A stretch of DNA of 64,000 bases from Isosphaera sp. Its GTDB lineage: Bacteria; Planctomycetota; Planctomycetia; Gemmatales; Gemmataceae. Of this stretch, positions 1-7,511 are shown piece by piece. The translations under genes were made by a program, and so were the position numbers. Where the stretch lies: NCBI GenBank assembly GCA_013822345.1, contig PNKH01000010.1, forward strand, positions 38,317 to 102,316, in the 5' to 3' direction. The notes below the pieces were generated by a model. The model was not told the DNA's origin and searched no databases. It worked only from the letters and a program-made list of their open reading frames with translations. Each line of letters opens with the position of its first letter. The first letter of the stretch is position 1.

Positions 1-165
1 CGGTCGCGGCCCGAGGCGGCCGCGGCAGACGGGGTGTTTCCCGAAGGCGGGTCCGCCGTTCACCGCACCCGAGTGAGTGAACCGGCCGTCCCCGCCTCCC
101 GGGAAAACAGTTTCGGGGGGTGGGCGACAACGAGGTGGCGACCGCGTACGGCCCGCGGCGACACG
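1..165 (+). promoter_or_regulatory. Repeated structured leader, copy A (partial at window edge)
   Basis: This stretch precedes the ArdC-like gene and resembles the 3' parts of leaders B (before 3353) and C (before 5772). All share a CGG-CGCGGCC start, a G/C-rich hairpin and a CCGGGAAAA-type tail just upstream of the gene. In copy A the hairpin pairs 58-63 (GTTCAC) with 77-82 (GTGAAC), extended by 55-57 with 84-86. The paired sequence differs in B and C while pairing is kept, which suggests an RNA structure. The true left end lies outside the window. Confidence 0.4.
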
Positions 166-179
166 AAGGAGAAGACACC

Positions 180-1073
180 ATGACCGAATCAGGAGCACAG
201 GCAGAGCATGCGACCGACGTGTACGCGCGGGTCACCCGGCACATCGTGGACGAACTCGAGCGGCAAGGGAGGCTCCCCTGGGGCGGCATCAGCGCCCTGC
301 CGGTAAACGCCGCCACGGGGAAACCCTACCGGGGGGTCAACGTCCTGGCCCTCTGGGTCACGGCCGCACGAGCCGGGTACCAGTCCCCCCGCTGGGGGAC
401 GCTCCGCCAGTGGAACGAGCAGGGCGGGAGGATTCGGAAGGGCGAGAAGTCCACCACCGTCGTGTTCTGGAAGAACCTGAGCGGGGACGAGGGCGAGCGC
501 GGCGAAGATTCGGCCGACGCCGAGGAGTCGCGGCCGCGGTTCGTGGCCCGCGGCTACCCGGTGTTCAACGCGGCCCAGGTCGAGGGGTCGGGCGAGGAGT
601 TGCCGCCCGAGGAGTATTCGTCAGACGGCCTCGGGCGCGCGGAGGCGTTCGCCTCCTCACTCGGCGCGGACGTCCGGACCGGGGACGGCACGCCCTGCTA
701 CGACAAGCGCGGGGACTACATCCGGCTCCCGGGGCCCGAACACTTCCGGGACGGGGCGGCCCACTTCGCGGTTCTCGCCCACGAGCTCACGCACTGGACT
801 GGTGCCGCGTCCCGGCTCGCCCGAGACCTCTCGGGGCGCTTCGGGTCCGAGGCCTACGCGATGGAGGAGCTCGTGGCCGAGCTCGGCGCCGCCTTCCTGT
901 CGGCCACCTTCGGCGTGACGGCCGAGCCCCGCTCGGACCACGCCCGGTACGTCGGCTCGTGGCTCGAGGTGCTCCGCCGGGACACCCGGGCCGTGTTCGC
1001 CGCCGCGTCCAAAGCCCAAGCGGCGGCCGACTGGATGCTCGCCAAGACCCAAGCCCTGGCGGCCGCCGCGTGA
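180..1073 (+). CDS. ArdC-like antirestriction protein (ssDNA-binding domain plus zincin-like peptidase domain)
   Basis: The protein is 297 aa from the ATG at 180, preceded by AAGGAG; a longer in-frame start at 120 lacks a ribosome site. The N-terminal half looks like the ArdC N-terminal ssDNA-binding domain (DUF1738), with the helix DVYARVTRHIVDELERQG and the typical LPW...NAATGKPYRG stretch. The C-terminal half has a zinc-peptidase motif HELTHWTG at about residue 201. ArdC proteins of plasmids protect incoming DNA from restriction. It is followed by a DUF6573-like gene, a common plasmid/ICE neighbour. Acidic residues 100-160 form a low-complexity linker. Confidence 0.85.
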   Translation: MTESGAQAEHATDVYARVTRHIVDELERQGRLPWGGISALPVNAATGKPYRGVNVLALWVTAARAGYQSPRWGTLRQWNEQGGRIRKGEKSTTVVFWKNLSGDEGERGEDSADAEESRPRFVARGYPVFNAAQVEGSGEELPPEEYSSDGLGRAEAFASSLGADVRTGDGTPCYDKRGDYIRLPGPEHFRDGAAHFAVLAHELTHWTGAASRLARDLSGRFGSEAYAMEELVAELGAAFLSATFGVTAEPRSDHARYVGSWLEVLRRDTRAVFAAASKAQAAADWMLAKTQALAAAA

Positions 1074-1082
1074 AGGGCCCCG

Positions 1083-1103
1083 CCGGGCGGCGATGCCGCC
1101 CGG
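1083..1103 (+). terminator. Short perfect hairpin after the ArdC-like gene
   Basis: Nine-base-pair stem CCGGGCGGC / GCCGCCCGG with a GAT loop. There is no T-tract, so it may be an RNA-stability or processing hairpin and not a classical terminator. Similar stems follow other genes of this element (3708-3728, 4733-4760). Confidence 0.4.
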
Positions 1104-1149
1104 CCCAATCCCCCACGGAGACAAAAACCAGACGGAGGAGTTGTTCGCC

Positions 1150-1524
1150 ATGTTCACCGAAGACGACCTGATCCACACCTTTACCCGCGCCGAGGCCCTT
1201 CAAGACGGCGTGCTCATCGACGCAGGTCCCCTCGCCCGCGAGCTCGGGTTTAAGTGCCCCGTGGCCTTGACCGCCGCCGCCTGGCACGACTGCGTCACGC
1301 TCCCCCCGGGTGCCACCGGCCAGGACGAGCGCGGGCGGCTCTGGGACGTACTCTGGCCGATGCACCTTGCGGTGCGGCGGGCGGAGAAGTCCTGTACAAA
1401 AGTCCGGTTCGATGTCGTCGTTCGGACGGGCGAGCGGCGGGTCAGGAAGACGCTCCGCGCCGTCTGCGGCCCCGCGGATGACGGCTCACCGTGCGTGACC
1501 GTGATGCTGCCGGAGGAGGATTAG
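1150..1524 (+). CDS. DUF6573-like accessory protein
   Basis: The protein is 124 aa from the ATG at 1150, preceded by GGAGGAG; upstream in-frame codons back to 1093 are unlikely to be translated. The body (FTRAEALQDGVLIDAG, KCPVALTAAAWHDCV, a VLWPMHLAVRR segment) matches what I recall of the DUF6573 family found beside ArdC and RadC genes on plasmids and integrative elements. The biochemical role is unknown. Spacing to the ArdC-like gene is 76 nt, occupied by a hairpin. Confidence 0.7.
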   Translation: MFTEDDLIHTFTRAEALQDGVLIDAGPLARELGFKCPVALTAAAWHDCVTLPPGATGQDERGRLWDVLWPMHLAVRRAEKSCTKVRFDVVVRTGERRVRKTLRAVCGPADDGSPCVTVMLPEED

Positions 1525-1590
1525 CCCGCCCCGAAAACAACTGCCCCGCCGGGCGGCAACCCCGCCTGGCATTTATCGGAGACACCGCCC

Positions 1591-1893
1591 ATGACCGCAC
1601 TGCACCACACCCCCGGCCCTTGGGATTTCGACTTCCCGTACATCGTCGCCCCGGACCCCTCCGGGCGGCACCCCGACCTCTACATCGCGGAGGTCGCCCG
1701 CGAGGACGAAGACGGCCGCGTGCCGCCCGAGGACGAGCAGGACGCAAACGCCCGACTCCTCGCGGCGGCACCCGAGCTCTTCGCCGCGCTCGCGGAGTTG
1801 GTGGGCGAGATCGACCTCGCGACGCCGTCCGCCCGCCGGGCGGAGCTCGTCGCCCGCGCCCGGGAGGTCGTCGCCGCGGTGCTCGCCGCGTGA
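1591..1893 (+). CDS. Small phage/plasmid-type hypothetical protein
   Basis: The protein is 100 aa with an HTPGPW start and an ANARLLAAAPELFAALAEL segment, a layout seen in many small phage and prophage proteins of unknown function. The middle is acidic and the C-terminus is a predicted amphipathic helix. The ATG at 1591 is preceded by GGAGA. I cannot assign a function. Confidence 0.7.
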   Translation: MTALHHTPGPWDFDFPYIVAPDPSGRHPDLYIAEVAREDEDGRVPPEDEQDANARLLAAAPELFAALAELVGEIDLATPSARRAELVARAREVVAAVLAA

Positions 1894-2104
1894 GGGAAGC
1901 GGGTGAATCATTCGGGACGTCGTCGCGGTTACCACGGCCGAAGTGGATCGAAGCGGGAAGAGAGTCACCCGCCTCAAGCACCGGCAACCCAACACCACCA
2001 CTCGCAGTTCGCGCGTGCCCCTGAATGAGGGTGCTGTACCGCACGGCAGATTCGTGCGATCTAGATTGAAGGAGTTTCTTGTCTAGTTGATTGCAGGAGA
2101 GTTC

Positions 2105-2629
2105 ATGCGACACTGCCTCGTAGCACTCATCGCTGTTGCCATCGCGTCGTCCGCTGTCGCCCAGGAAGGATTGTCGGCCCGGTCACTGAGGAAAGCGCGG
2201 CGAGCCGGGAACGAGTCTGTCGCGGCCTTCAGAGCCGTGTGCTCCGCGGTGCGGCCCGTAACTGGCAACGACCTGCTTTACAAGTCGGAGATCTCTCCGC
2301 ACATCAACAAGGGCGACGTGCGGGCGTCAGGCCCCACGCTGGTCTGCGGACGAGTCTGCCCGTCGCGCTGGCCGGCAAACCTCTACTACTCGGATGGGGC
2401 CCTGGCGGCTCGCCTCGGGTACTACGGCACGTGGGAAGTCACCGGTCGCCCTCGGGCGTACTGCGGGGCGGGCGGCGCTCCCCGGTGCTCGAATTCCGTC
2501 CTGTCACGGGAGGCCCGGCGACGCGGTCGAGACGGCTCCCTTTATCTCCAAGTCAGCAAGCAGGCTTCAGGCTCCGAAACCATCTGCTATCGGGTGAAGC
2601 CGATCGGCCGTACCGGCAGCCCCCAGTAA
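2105..2629 (+). CDS. Secreted hypothetical protein
   Basis: The protein is 174 aa from the ATG at 2105, preceded by CAGGAGA. It opens with a signal peptide (MRHCLVALIAVAIASSAVAQ) and holds several cysteines (VCSAV, VCGRVCPSRW, AYCGAGGAPRC, TICYRV), so disulfides outside the cytoplasm are plausible. The upstream 80 bp are AT-richer than the surroundings, consistent with a separate promoter or a separately acquired gene. No family recognised. The C-terminal third is Arg/Gly-rich and could be less conserved. Confidence 0.6.
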   Translation: MRHCLVALIAVAIASSAVAQEGLSARSLRKARRAGNESVAAFRAVCSAVRPVTGNDLLYKSEISPHINKGDVRASGPTLVCGRVCPSRWPANLYYSDGALAARLGYYGTWEVTGRPRAYCGAGGAPRCSNSVLSREARRRGRDGSLYLQVSKQASGSETICYRVKPIGRTGSPQ

Positions 2630-3352
2630 CGGCCTCGTGAGCCCGGAGCCCCGGGCACCCAATTACTTCGCCCGATTATGGGCCGACTCGGAAATGTCGG
2701 TGCCGGGGATGCGGTGGCGGGGGTGCCTGCGCCAAGGCGGTGAAGGTGTTCCGGCACGCGGTTAAGCAGTCGTGCCGGTCCCTCCGCCGGAGCTGTTCGC
2801 GCCAACCGTCCGTCGCCCCGCACCGTCCTTAGCCCGCTCCCCGGGGTTTTTTGTTTCCGACCCCGTCCGGACGGATTTGGGCGTTGCCCTGGCGGGCCGG
2901 GCTTCTCCGGGCGTCGCTCACGCTCGGTCCGGCCGCTCGGCCGGACGGCTTCGCCCCCTCCGCATCCCTAACGCGGGGACCGGGGGCGTGCCGCCCCCCG
3001 CCGTCAAGGCGTTCCGGGGGTGTCCCCGGCCTTCCTCCGCTTCGCTCCGTGCAGGCCGGGCGATCCCCCTCCCCCGGCCCCCCTTGACGGCTCACCCCGG
3101 CCGTTTCCCAACCCGCATCGGCCCGCCGGGCCGATCCCCATTTCCTTCTTCCACAAGTCGGTCGCGGCCCCCTGGGCCGCGGCGGCTTTTTCCTTTTCCC
3201 CGCGGCGGGGGGCGGCCTGGTCCGCCCGGGGGGCGGAGCGTGTAACCAGGCCGCCCCCCACCGCCGGGGAAAATCGTTCTCGGAAGGTGGTGGCGGCAGA
3301 AAAGTTTGGGGCCGCCGCGCGGTAACGCGGCGGCCCCCGAGAAGGACTAAAG
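2630..3352 (+). promoter_or_regulatory. Gene-free stretch ending in repeated structured leader, copy B (about 2985-3350)
   Basis: ORFs here run in all frames because of GC content and show no recognisable protein. From about 2985 the sequence parallels copy C. A long-range stem pairs 3000-3009 (GCCGTCAAGG) with 3082-3091. A perfect 15-bp stem pairs 3207-3221 with 3245-3259. Between these lies a shared block around 3020-3080 (CTTCCTCCGCTTCGCTCCGT). The leader stops immediately before the ATG at 3353. 2630-2985 holds nothing I can name. Confidence 0.45.
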
Positions 3353-3691
3353 ATGGAAAACACAGCGACCACTAGCAGCCCAACGTTACCCCCGTCAACC
3401 GGCCCCGCCGGGGCCGACTGGTTTACCCTCCCCGAGCCGGTACGGCTCACCGCCCTGGCCGAAGAGGCGTGCGGCCGGACGGCGAGCGGCGACCGCGAGA
3501 CCGCCGGAGCGAAAAACCTCCGCTACGCGCTCTGGCGGTTCTACCTGGCCCGCCAGGCGAGCGAGCCCGACGCCTTATTCCTTACCTTCCGCGTCCCGGT
3601 CGAAATCCGGAGCGGAATTTGGAAGCGGGTCGCCCTGTTCGCGTACCGCGAGACGCCGCTTAGCGGCTGGACGGTCGGCGTCGAGAATTAA
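3353..3691 (+). CDS. Hypothetical protein of the mobile element
   Basis: The protein is 112 aa. The first 25 residues are Ser/Thr/Pro-rich, and the rest looks folded (WFTLPEPVRLTALAEEA, NLRYALWRFYLARQASE, IRSGIWKRVALFAYRETP). It follows leader copy B with only a few bases between. No family recognised. It is followed by a 9-bp hairpin and the adenine methylase gene in the same direction, so it probably shares a transcript with 3774-4684. Confidence 0.55.
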   Translation: MENTATTSSPTLPPSTGPAGADWFTLPEPVRLTALAEEACGRTASGDRETAGAKNLRYALWRFYLARQASEPDALFLTFRVPVEIRSGIWKRVALFAYRETPLSGWTVGVEN

Positions 3692-3707
3692 TCGCTCGAC
3701 CGGCGTT

Positions 3708-3728
3708 CCCGCAGGGAAACCCTGCGGG
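3708..3728 (+). terminator. Perfect 9-bp hairpin
   Basis: CCCGCAGGG / CCCTGCGGG with an AAA loop sits between the 112-aa gene and the methylase gene. No T-tract follows, so attenuation or RNA processing is as likely as termination. Confidence 0.4.
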
Positions 3729-3773
3729 GACGGCCCCAACCCCGAAACTGTTTTCCGACCTTCACGGAGGATT

Positions 3774-4286
3774 ATGACCAATGTTGCTTCCACCCTTTCC
3801 GGCCGAAAGCCCTCGGTCGAGTGGGAAACTCCCCAGGAGCTCTTCGACCTCTTGCACGCCGAGTTCGGCTTCACGCTCGACCCGTGTGCGACGCCCGAGA
3901 ACGCGAAGTGCCCGCGGTATTTCACCCGCGAACAGGACGGCCTCGCCCAGAGCTGGGCGGGGGAGCGGGTGTTCCTGAACCCGCCCTACGGCTCGGAGGC
4001 CCCGCTCTGGGTCGAAAAGGCGGTGACCGAGTGCCGGACCGCGGGAGCCTTGGTGGTGTGCCTGATCGTGCCCCGGACGGACACCCGGTGGTGGCACGAA
4101 CACTGCGCCCACGCGGCGGAAATCCGGCTGCTCAAAGGCCGCGTGCGGTTCCGAAACCCCGGGAACCCGGCCGACCGCCCGCAGGACCCCTCGGCCGTCG
4201 TCGTGTTCGACCCGGACGCGCCGCCCGGCCGCCCGACGAGGCTCACGTTTTGGGACTGGCAGGCGAAAGCCGGGAGGGGGCGATGA
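3774..4286 (+). CDS. Phage-type DNA N6-adenine methyltransferase (Dam-like)
   Basis: The protein is 170 aa, the usual size for the phage N6-adenine methyltransferase family (PF05869). It transfers a methyl group from S-adenosylmethionine to adenine in DNA. Visible motifs are EWETPQELFDLL near residue 17, TLDPCAT (residues 34-40) as the cofactor-binding part, and the catalytic NPPYG at 69-73. There is no cognate endonuclease next to it, so it is an orphan methylase, probably for self-protection or regulation on the mobile element. The ATG is preceded by GGAGG. It overlaps the next gene by 4 nt (ATGA). Confidence 0.9.
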   Translation: MTNVASTLSGRKPSVEWETPQELFDLLHAEFGFTLDPCATPENAKCPRYFTREQDGLAQSWAGERVFLNPPYGSEAPLWVEKAVTECRTAGALVVCLIVPRTDTRWWHEHCAHAAEIRLLKGRVRFRNPGNPADRPQDPSAVVVFDPDAPPGRPTRLTFWDWQAKAGRGR

Positions 4287-4684
4287 GAACGTACACCGTA
4301 CACCTCTACCGCGAGATGCGCCTGACCTTCACCGGCATTTCGGCGGACACGCCGGAGGGGGCGGTCGCGTCCGCCCGCGACGCGGCGAGCGAGGCCGCCG
4401 CCAGCTGGGAGGACTGCGAGGGGGAAACCTTCTCGGCCCTCGTCGACCTGGACGGCGACGCGGAGTTCGAGCATTCGCGGGTCATCGACTTCCCCGAGGG
4501 GCGGCTCCGGCAGGCCGCCCCGAAGCTGGCCGAGGCCCTCGATTACCTGCTCGGGCAGACCGTGGACATGGACCTCGAGCACGGCATCGGGCTCTCCGAG
4601 GGGGAGGCGGACGCCCGCGAACAGGCACTTGCCGCCCTGGCCGAAGCGCGCGGCGAAGCGGGGGCGAGCGATCCCACGCCTTAG
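4283..4684 (+). CDS. Hypothetical acidic protein coupled to the methylase
   Basis: The protein is 133 aa starting inside the methylase stop (ATGA overlap at 4283), which implies translational coupling. It is strongly acidic. The start MRTYTVHLYREMRLTFTGI suggests a small beta-sheet domain, followed by helices rich in Glu and Ala. Similar start motifs occur in small phage/plasmid proteins of unknown function. No catalytic motif is visible. Confidence 0.6.
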   Translation: MRTYTVHLYREMRLTFTGISADTPEGAVASARDAASEAAASWEDCEGETFSALVDLDGDAEFEHSRVIDFPEGRLRQAAPKLAEALDYLLGQTVDMDLEHGIGLSEGEADAREQALAALAEARGEAGASDPTP

Positions 4685-4732
4685 CCCGATGGCCCGTGAT
4701 GCAGGGGAAAGCCCCGGGCCTGAATTAACGCC

Positions 4733-4760
4733 CCCCGCCGGGACGACCCGGCGGGGTTTT
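4733..4760 (+). terminator. Rho-independent terminator
   Basis: A perfect 10-bp GC stem (CCCCGCCGGG / CCCCGGCGGGG-type pairing, 4733-4742 with 4747-4756) with a 4-nt loop is followed by TTTT. It ends the methylase transcript just before the RadC-like gene. This is the clearest classical terminator in the element. Confidence 0.7.
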
Positions 4761-4776
4761 CGAGCAGGACGTTTTT

Positions 4777-5262
4777 ATGATTCGCCTCACGACTTTTGAC
4801 CGCTGCCCGAGGCTCGCCGAGCTCAAAGTCAGCTACCGCCGGAGCAGGAAGGTAAACACCCAGCAGGAAACCCTCCCCTTCGTCGTCGCCGACCGGGTAC
4901 GGGCCGAGGATTACTTCCGCCGGGTGTGGAACCCGGACACGATCGACTACCTGGAGGAGGTGTACCTCGCGTGCGTGGACACCCGCCTGCAACCGCTCGG
5001 CTGGGTGAAACTCGCGACCGGCGGCTTCGACTCGGTCCCCATCGACCCCCGGGTCGTCTTCGGCATCGCGCTCCAAACCGCGAGCGCAGGTATTCTCCTC
5101 GCCCACAACCACCCGAGCGGGGACTTATCCCCGTCGCTGAAGGACCTCGAGACCACGGCCCGGTTGAAGGCCGCGGGCGAAACCCTCGGGGTGAAGCTCC
5201 ACGACCACCTGATTCTCGGTCGCGACGGGGCGTTGAGCCTGGCCGAGCGCGGGCACCTCTGA
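4777..5262 (+). CDS. RadC-like JAB/MPN domain protein
   Basis: The protein is 161 aa and lacks the N-terminal helix-hairpin-helix region of chromosomal RadC, as in most plasmid and phage copies. The metal-binding motif is intact: HNHPSGD at 110-116 followed by PSLKD ending at 123. The family is predicted to be a metalloprotease-like or nuclease-like enzyme, and the real substrate is unsettled. RadC-like genes often travel with ArdC-like genes on mobile elements, as here. Confidence 0.9.
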   Translation: MIRLTTFDRCPRLAELKVSYRRSRKVNTQQETLPFVVADRVRAEDYFRRVWNPDTIDYLEEVYLACVDTRLQPLGWVKLATGGFDSVPIDPRVVFGIALQTASAGILLAHNHPSGDLSPSLKDLETTARLKAAGETLGVKLHDHLILGRDGALSLAERGHL

Positions 5263-5771
5263 CCGGGCACCAGTCCCCCGGTGTTCCGGAACCCCGGGCT
5301 ACCGGGATTTCGGGCACGCCGGGTTTTCGGCCCGTGCCGTTTCCCCGTGGTGATTTGTCCGCGCCCGGCACGTCAGGCACCGTCCGGTGCCGGCTGCGGC
5401 GAAATGATGTGCCGGCTCCGGGCCGAGGAAGGGGGGCGTGCCGCCCCCTCGCCGTCAAGGTCGAGCCGGGGGTGTCCCCGGGCTTCCTCCGCTTCGCTCC
5501 GTGCAGCCCGGGCGATCCCCCTCCCCCGGCCTCCACCTTGACCGCTCACCCCCGGCCGAACGCCCGAGCCGACTCGGCCCGCGTGGGCCGATCCCTCTCC
5601 TTCCTGCCACAAGACGGACGCGGCCCCCTGGGCCGCGGCAGCGGTTTCGTTTCCCCGGGGGTGGGGGCCGTCCTGGTCCGAGCCGGGGCGTAGACCAGGC
5701 CGCCCCCCACCCCACCGGGGAAAGCAGTGTTGGGGGGAAGGGCGCGGCCGTAACGACGTAAACGGAGGAGT
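5263..5771 (+). promoter_or_regulatory. Gene-free stretch with repeated structured leader, copy C (about 5425-5770)
   Basis: Bases 5299-5317 carry one copy of the origin-type sequence (ACCGGGATTTCGGGCAC) beside a GTGTTCCGGAACCCC palindrome, both also found near the ParA/RepA origin. From about 5425 the sequence parallels leader copy B. The stem 5454-5461 / 5535-5542 is GTCAAGGT / ACCTTGAC. A second stem pairs 5663-5678 with 5693-5708 with two mismatches. The leader ends at the RBS (GGAGGAG) of the gene at 5772. Confidence 0.45.
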
Positions 5772-6281
5772 ATGCCGAACTGGTGCGAGAACGATTTGGA
5801 AGTGAGCGGGGACGAGCCGTTGGTGCGGGATTTCCTCGCGTTCGCGTGGTCTGGAGAGAGGGCCCTCGACTTCAACCGCTTCGTCCCCTACCCCTCGGAG
5901 TTCGCCGAACTGGACCGGGTGGCCGAGGCGTGGCGGGACGCCCACCCTGAGAAGTCGGTGTTTTCCGGCCCGACCGACGGGTTCAACTCGGGCGGGTTCG
6001 AGTGGTGCGTCGAGCACTGGGGGACGAAGTGGAACGCCCGCCGGGCGGCCCGGGGAGGGGTGACCGTTCGGGGGGTGACGGCGACGGTGCTCGTGCGTTT
6101 CGACACCCCGTGGCGCCCGCCGCTACCGGTGATCTCGGCCGCCGCCCGGCGGTTCCCGTCGCTCGCCTTCGACCTCCGGTGGTACGAGCGCGGGATGCAG
6201 GTGCAGGGCCGCTACCGGTGCCGGGGCGAGGAGGTTCTCTGCGACCTCGAGTGGGAGTACTTCGGCCACAGGGGCGGGTAA
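5772..6281 (+). CDS. YubB/Api92-like ferredoxin-fold protein (DUF1281 type)
   Basis: The protein is 169 aa and begins MPNWCENDLEVSG, the hallmark start of YubB/Api92-like proteins of plasmids and phages. It continues with a WCVEHWGTKWNA block and a C-terminal YRCRGEEVLCDLEWEYFG segment, both typical of the family. The role is unknown and a ferredoxin-like fold is predicted for the family. The ATG follows GGAGGAG. It is the third gene here preceded by the duplicated structured leader. Confidence 0.85.
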   Translation: MPNWCENDLEVSGDEPLVRDFLAFAWSGERALDFNRFVPYPSEFAELDRVAEAWRDAHPEKSVFSGPTDGFNSGGFEWCVEHWGTKWNARRAARGGVTVRGVTATVLVRFDTPWRPPLPVISAAARRFPSLAFDLRWYERGMQVQGRYRCRGEEVLCDLEWEYFGHRGG

Positions 6282-6298
6282 GCCCGAGTTCGGATGAC

Positions 6299-6327
6299 GT
6301 GTACCTCCGACCCGTCCGGAGGTACAC
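6299..6327 (+). terminator. Perfect 11-bp hairpin after the YubB-like gene
   Basis: GTGTACCTCCG (6299-6309) pairs with CGGAGGTACAC (6317-6327) around a 7-nt loop. A further hairpin TGCACCC / GGGTGCA lies at 6372-6388, and a larger imperfect stem at about 6508-6543. No T-tract follows. Confidence 0.45.
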
Positions 6328-6562
6328 GCCCGGCAACCCCCTCAGCCAAGTTTTCGACTGGGGCAACACATCATGCACCCTCCGGGTGCACCCGGTATCC
6401 CGGTCCGATGGCGGTAAACCGGCCCGCTCCGGTGTACCGGCCGGTTTCGGGGGCCGTGCACGGGGTGGCCGCCGTTCGCGCGCCCAACCCTCAACTCCCG
6501 GCGGCACCCGGCCGACCCCTCCCTGGGAGGGCCGGGTCGGCCCCACCAACCAAGGAGCGAGC

Positions 6563-6826
6563 ATGAACACGCCGAACAAACCGGTTCACGAGATCCGACT
6601 GGGCCGCATCCGTGCCAGCATCTGGGCTAACCAATCCGAGACCGGGGTAAACCACTCGGTCACCATCACCCGTCTGTACAAGCCGTCGGAGGCGGAGAAG
6701 TGGGCAAGCACCGACAGCTTCTACCGGGACGACTTGCTGGTCGTCGCCAAGGTGGCCGACCTGGCGAACACCTGGATCTACGAGCACGGCGGCAAGGAAA
6801 AGGCCGATGACGAACCGAGCGCCTGA
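6563..6826 (+). CDS. Small conserved hypothetical protein of planctomycete elements
   Basis: The protein is 87 aa from the ATG at 6563, preceded by AAGGAG. Pattern: EIRLGRIRASIWANQSETG, then NHSVTITRLYK and STDSFYRDDLLVVAKVADLANTWI. I recall proteins with this layout as common small unknowns in planctomycete genomes. It reads like a compact beta-sheet followed by a helix. Function unknown. The gene faces the minus-strand gene ending at 6861. Confidence 0.65.
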   Translation: MNTPNKPVHEIRLGRIRASIWANQSETGVNHSVTITRLYKPSEAEKWASTDSFYRDDLLVVAKVADLANTWIYEHGGKEKADDEPSA

Positions 6827-6860
6827 CGGGGCGGAATGACCACCCGCCCGGCGGGGGTTT

Positions 6861-7511
6861 TCAGGACCCGAAGTCCTCGTCGTCCTCGCGGGACGGGGGC
6901 TCGAACGGCCGTATCACCCGCCGCCGGCACCGGAGGCACGTGCGGGGCACCTCCGGCAACCCAGCGATGACGCGGGCCCGGTTCACCGCCCGGAGCACGG
7001 CCAGGCACTGGCTTCGGACCGGGGCGTACGGCTCGAAACGGAGTTCGGCCCGGATCACCCGCGCCATCTCCTCGGCCATCAGGCGGGTGGCGAGCTGGCA
7101 GAGGTGGGCCTTCAGGCCCAAATACCGCTCCCGCTCGATCCGGACCTGGACGTGTCCGCCGGAATACCCGACCGCGTACCCCCCGTACTTGATCGGCACC
7201 CGGCGGACGTCCCGCACGGCATCCCCCTCCTCGGCGAAGAACGTCCCCTCACCGTGGGTAGCCAGCAGCACGAAGAACCGGCCGTGGCGGAGGTACTGGA
7301 TGTTCGACACCCCCGCCCCCTTCCTCCGGCCCCTGGCCCACTTCGAAAGACCGGCCCCGTACCGTCCGACCAATTTGGCATCGACTGCCGCCGGGTCCTT
7401 GTGCGCGGGGATGTGCCCGGTGACGTAGAAGTAATACCCGTTCCGCACGTACCCCACCGCGAGTTGCTGGATGAACCCCGCGACGGTGGTGGCTTCGGTG
7501 CGGTACGTCAT
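6861..7511 (-). CDS. Conserved hypothetical protein, possible replication or mobilisation accessory
   Basis: The protein is 216 aa from the ATG at 7511 (MTYRTEATTVAGFIQQLAVG). An alternative ATG at 7568 adds 19 residues and has a better purine-rich site (GGAAGGGGGA). The core has GYYFYVTGHIPAHKDP, YLRHGRFFVLLATHGEGTFF and a C-terminal CLRC pair in an Arg-rich tail. I recall the core as a family of planctomycete unknowns but cannot name a function. The Arg/Cys-rich tail could bind nucleic acid. It lies beside the structured gene-free region 7512-9104. Confidence 0.65.
   Translation of the reverse strand: MTYRTEATTVAGFIQQLAVGYVRNGYYFYVTGHIPAHKDPAAVDAKLVGRYGAGLSKWARGRRKGAGVSNIQYLRHGRFFVLLATHGEGTFFAEEGDAVRDVRRVPIKYGGYAVGYSGGHVQVRIERERYLGLKAHLCQLATRLMAEEMARVIRAELRFEPYAPVRSQCLAVLRAVNRARVIAGLPEVPRTCLRCRRRVIRPFEPPSREDDEDFGS

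Noticed and set aside
2640..3350. Several 60-157 aa frames on both strands in the gap before 3353
   Set aside because: Arg/Pro/Gly-rich, with overlapping frames on both strands; the region matches leader copy C, where no frame is conserved.
5263..5771. 255-aa and shorter frames beside the RadC gene
   Set aside because: They overlap leader copy C and have no start site with RBS, and composition is Arg/Pro-biased.
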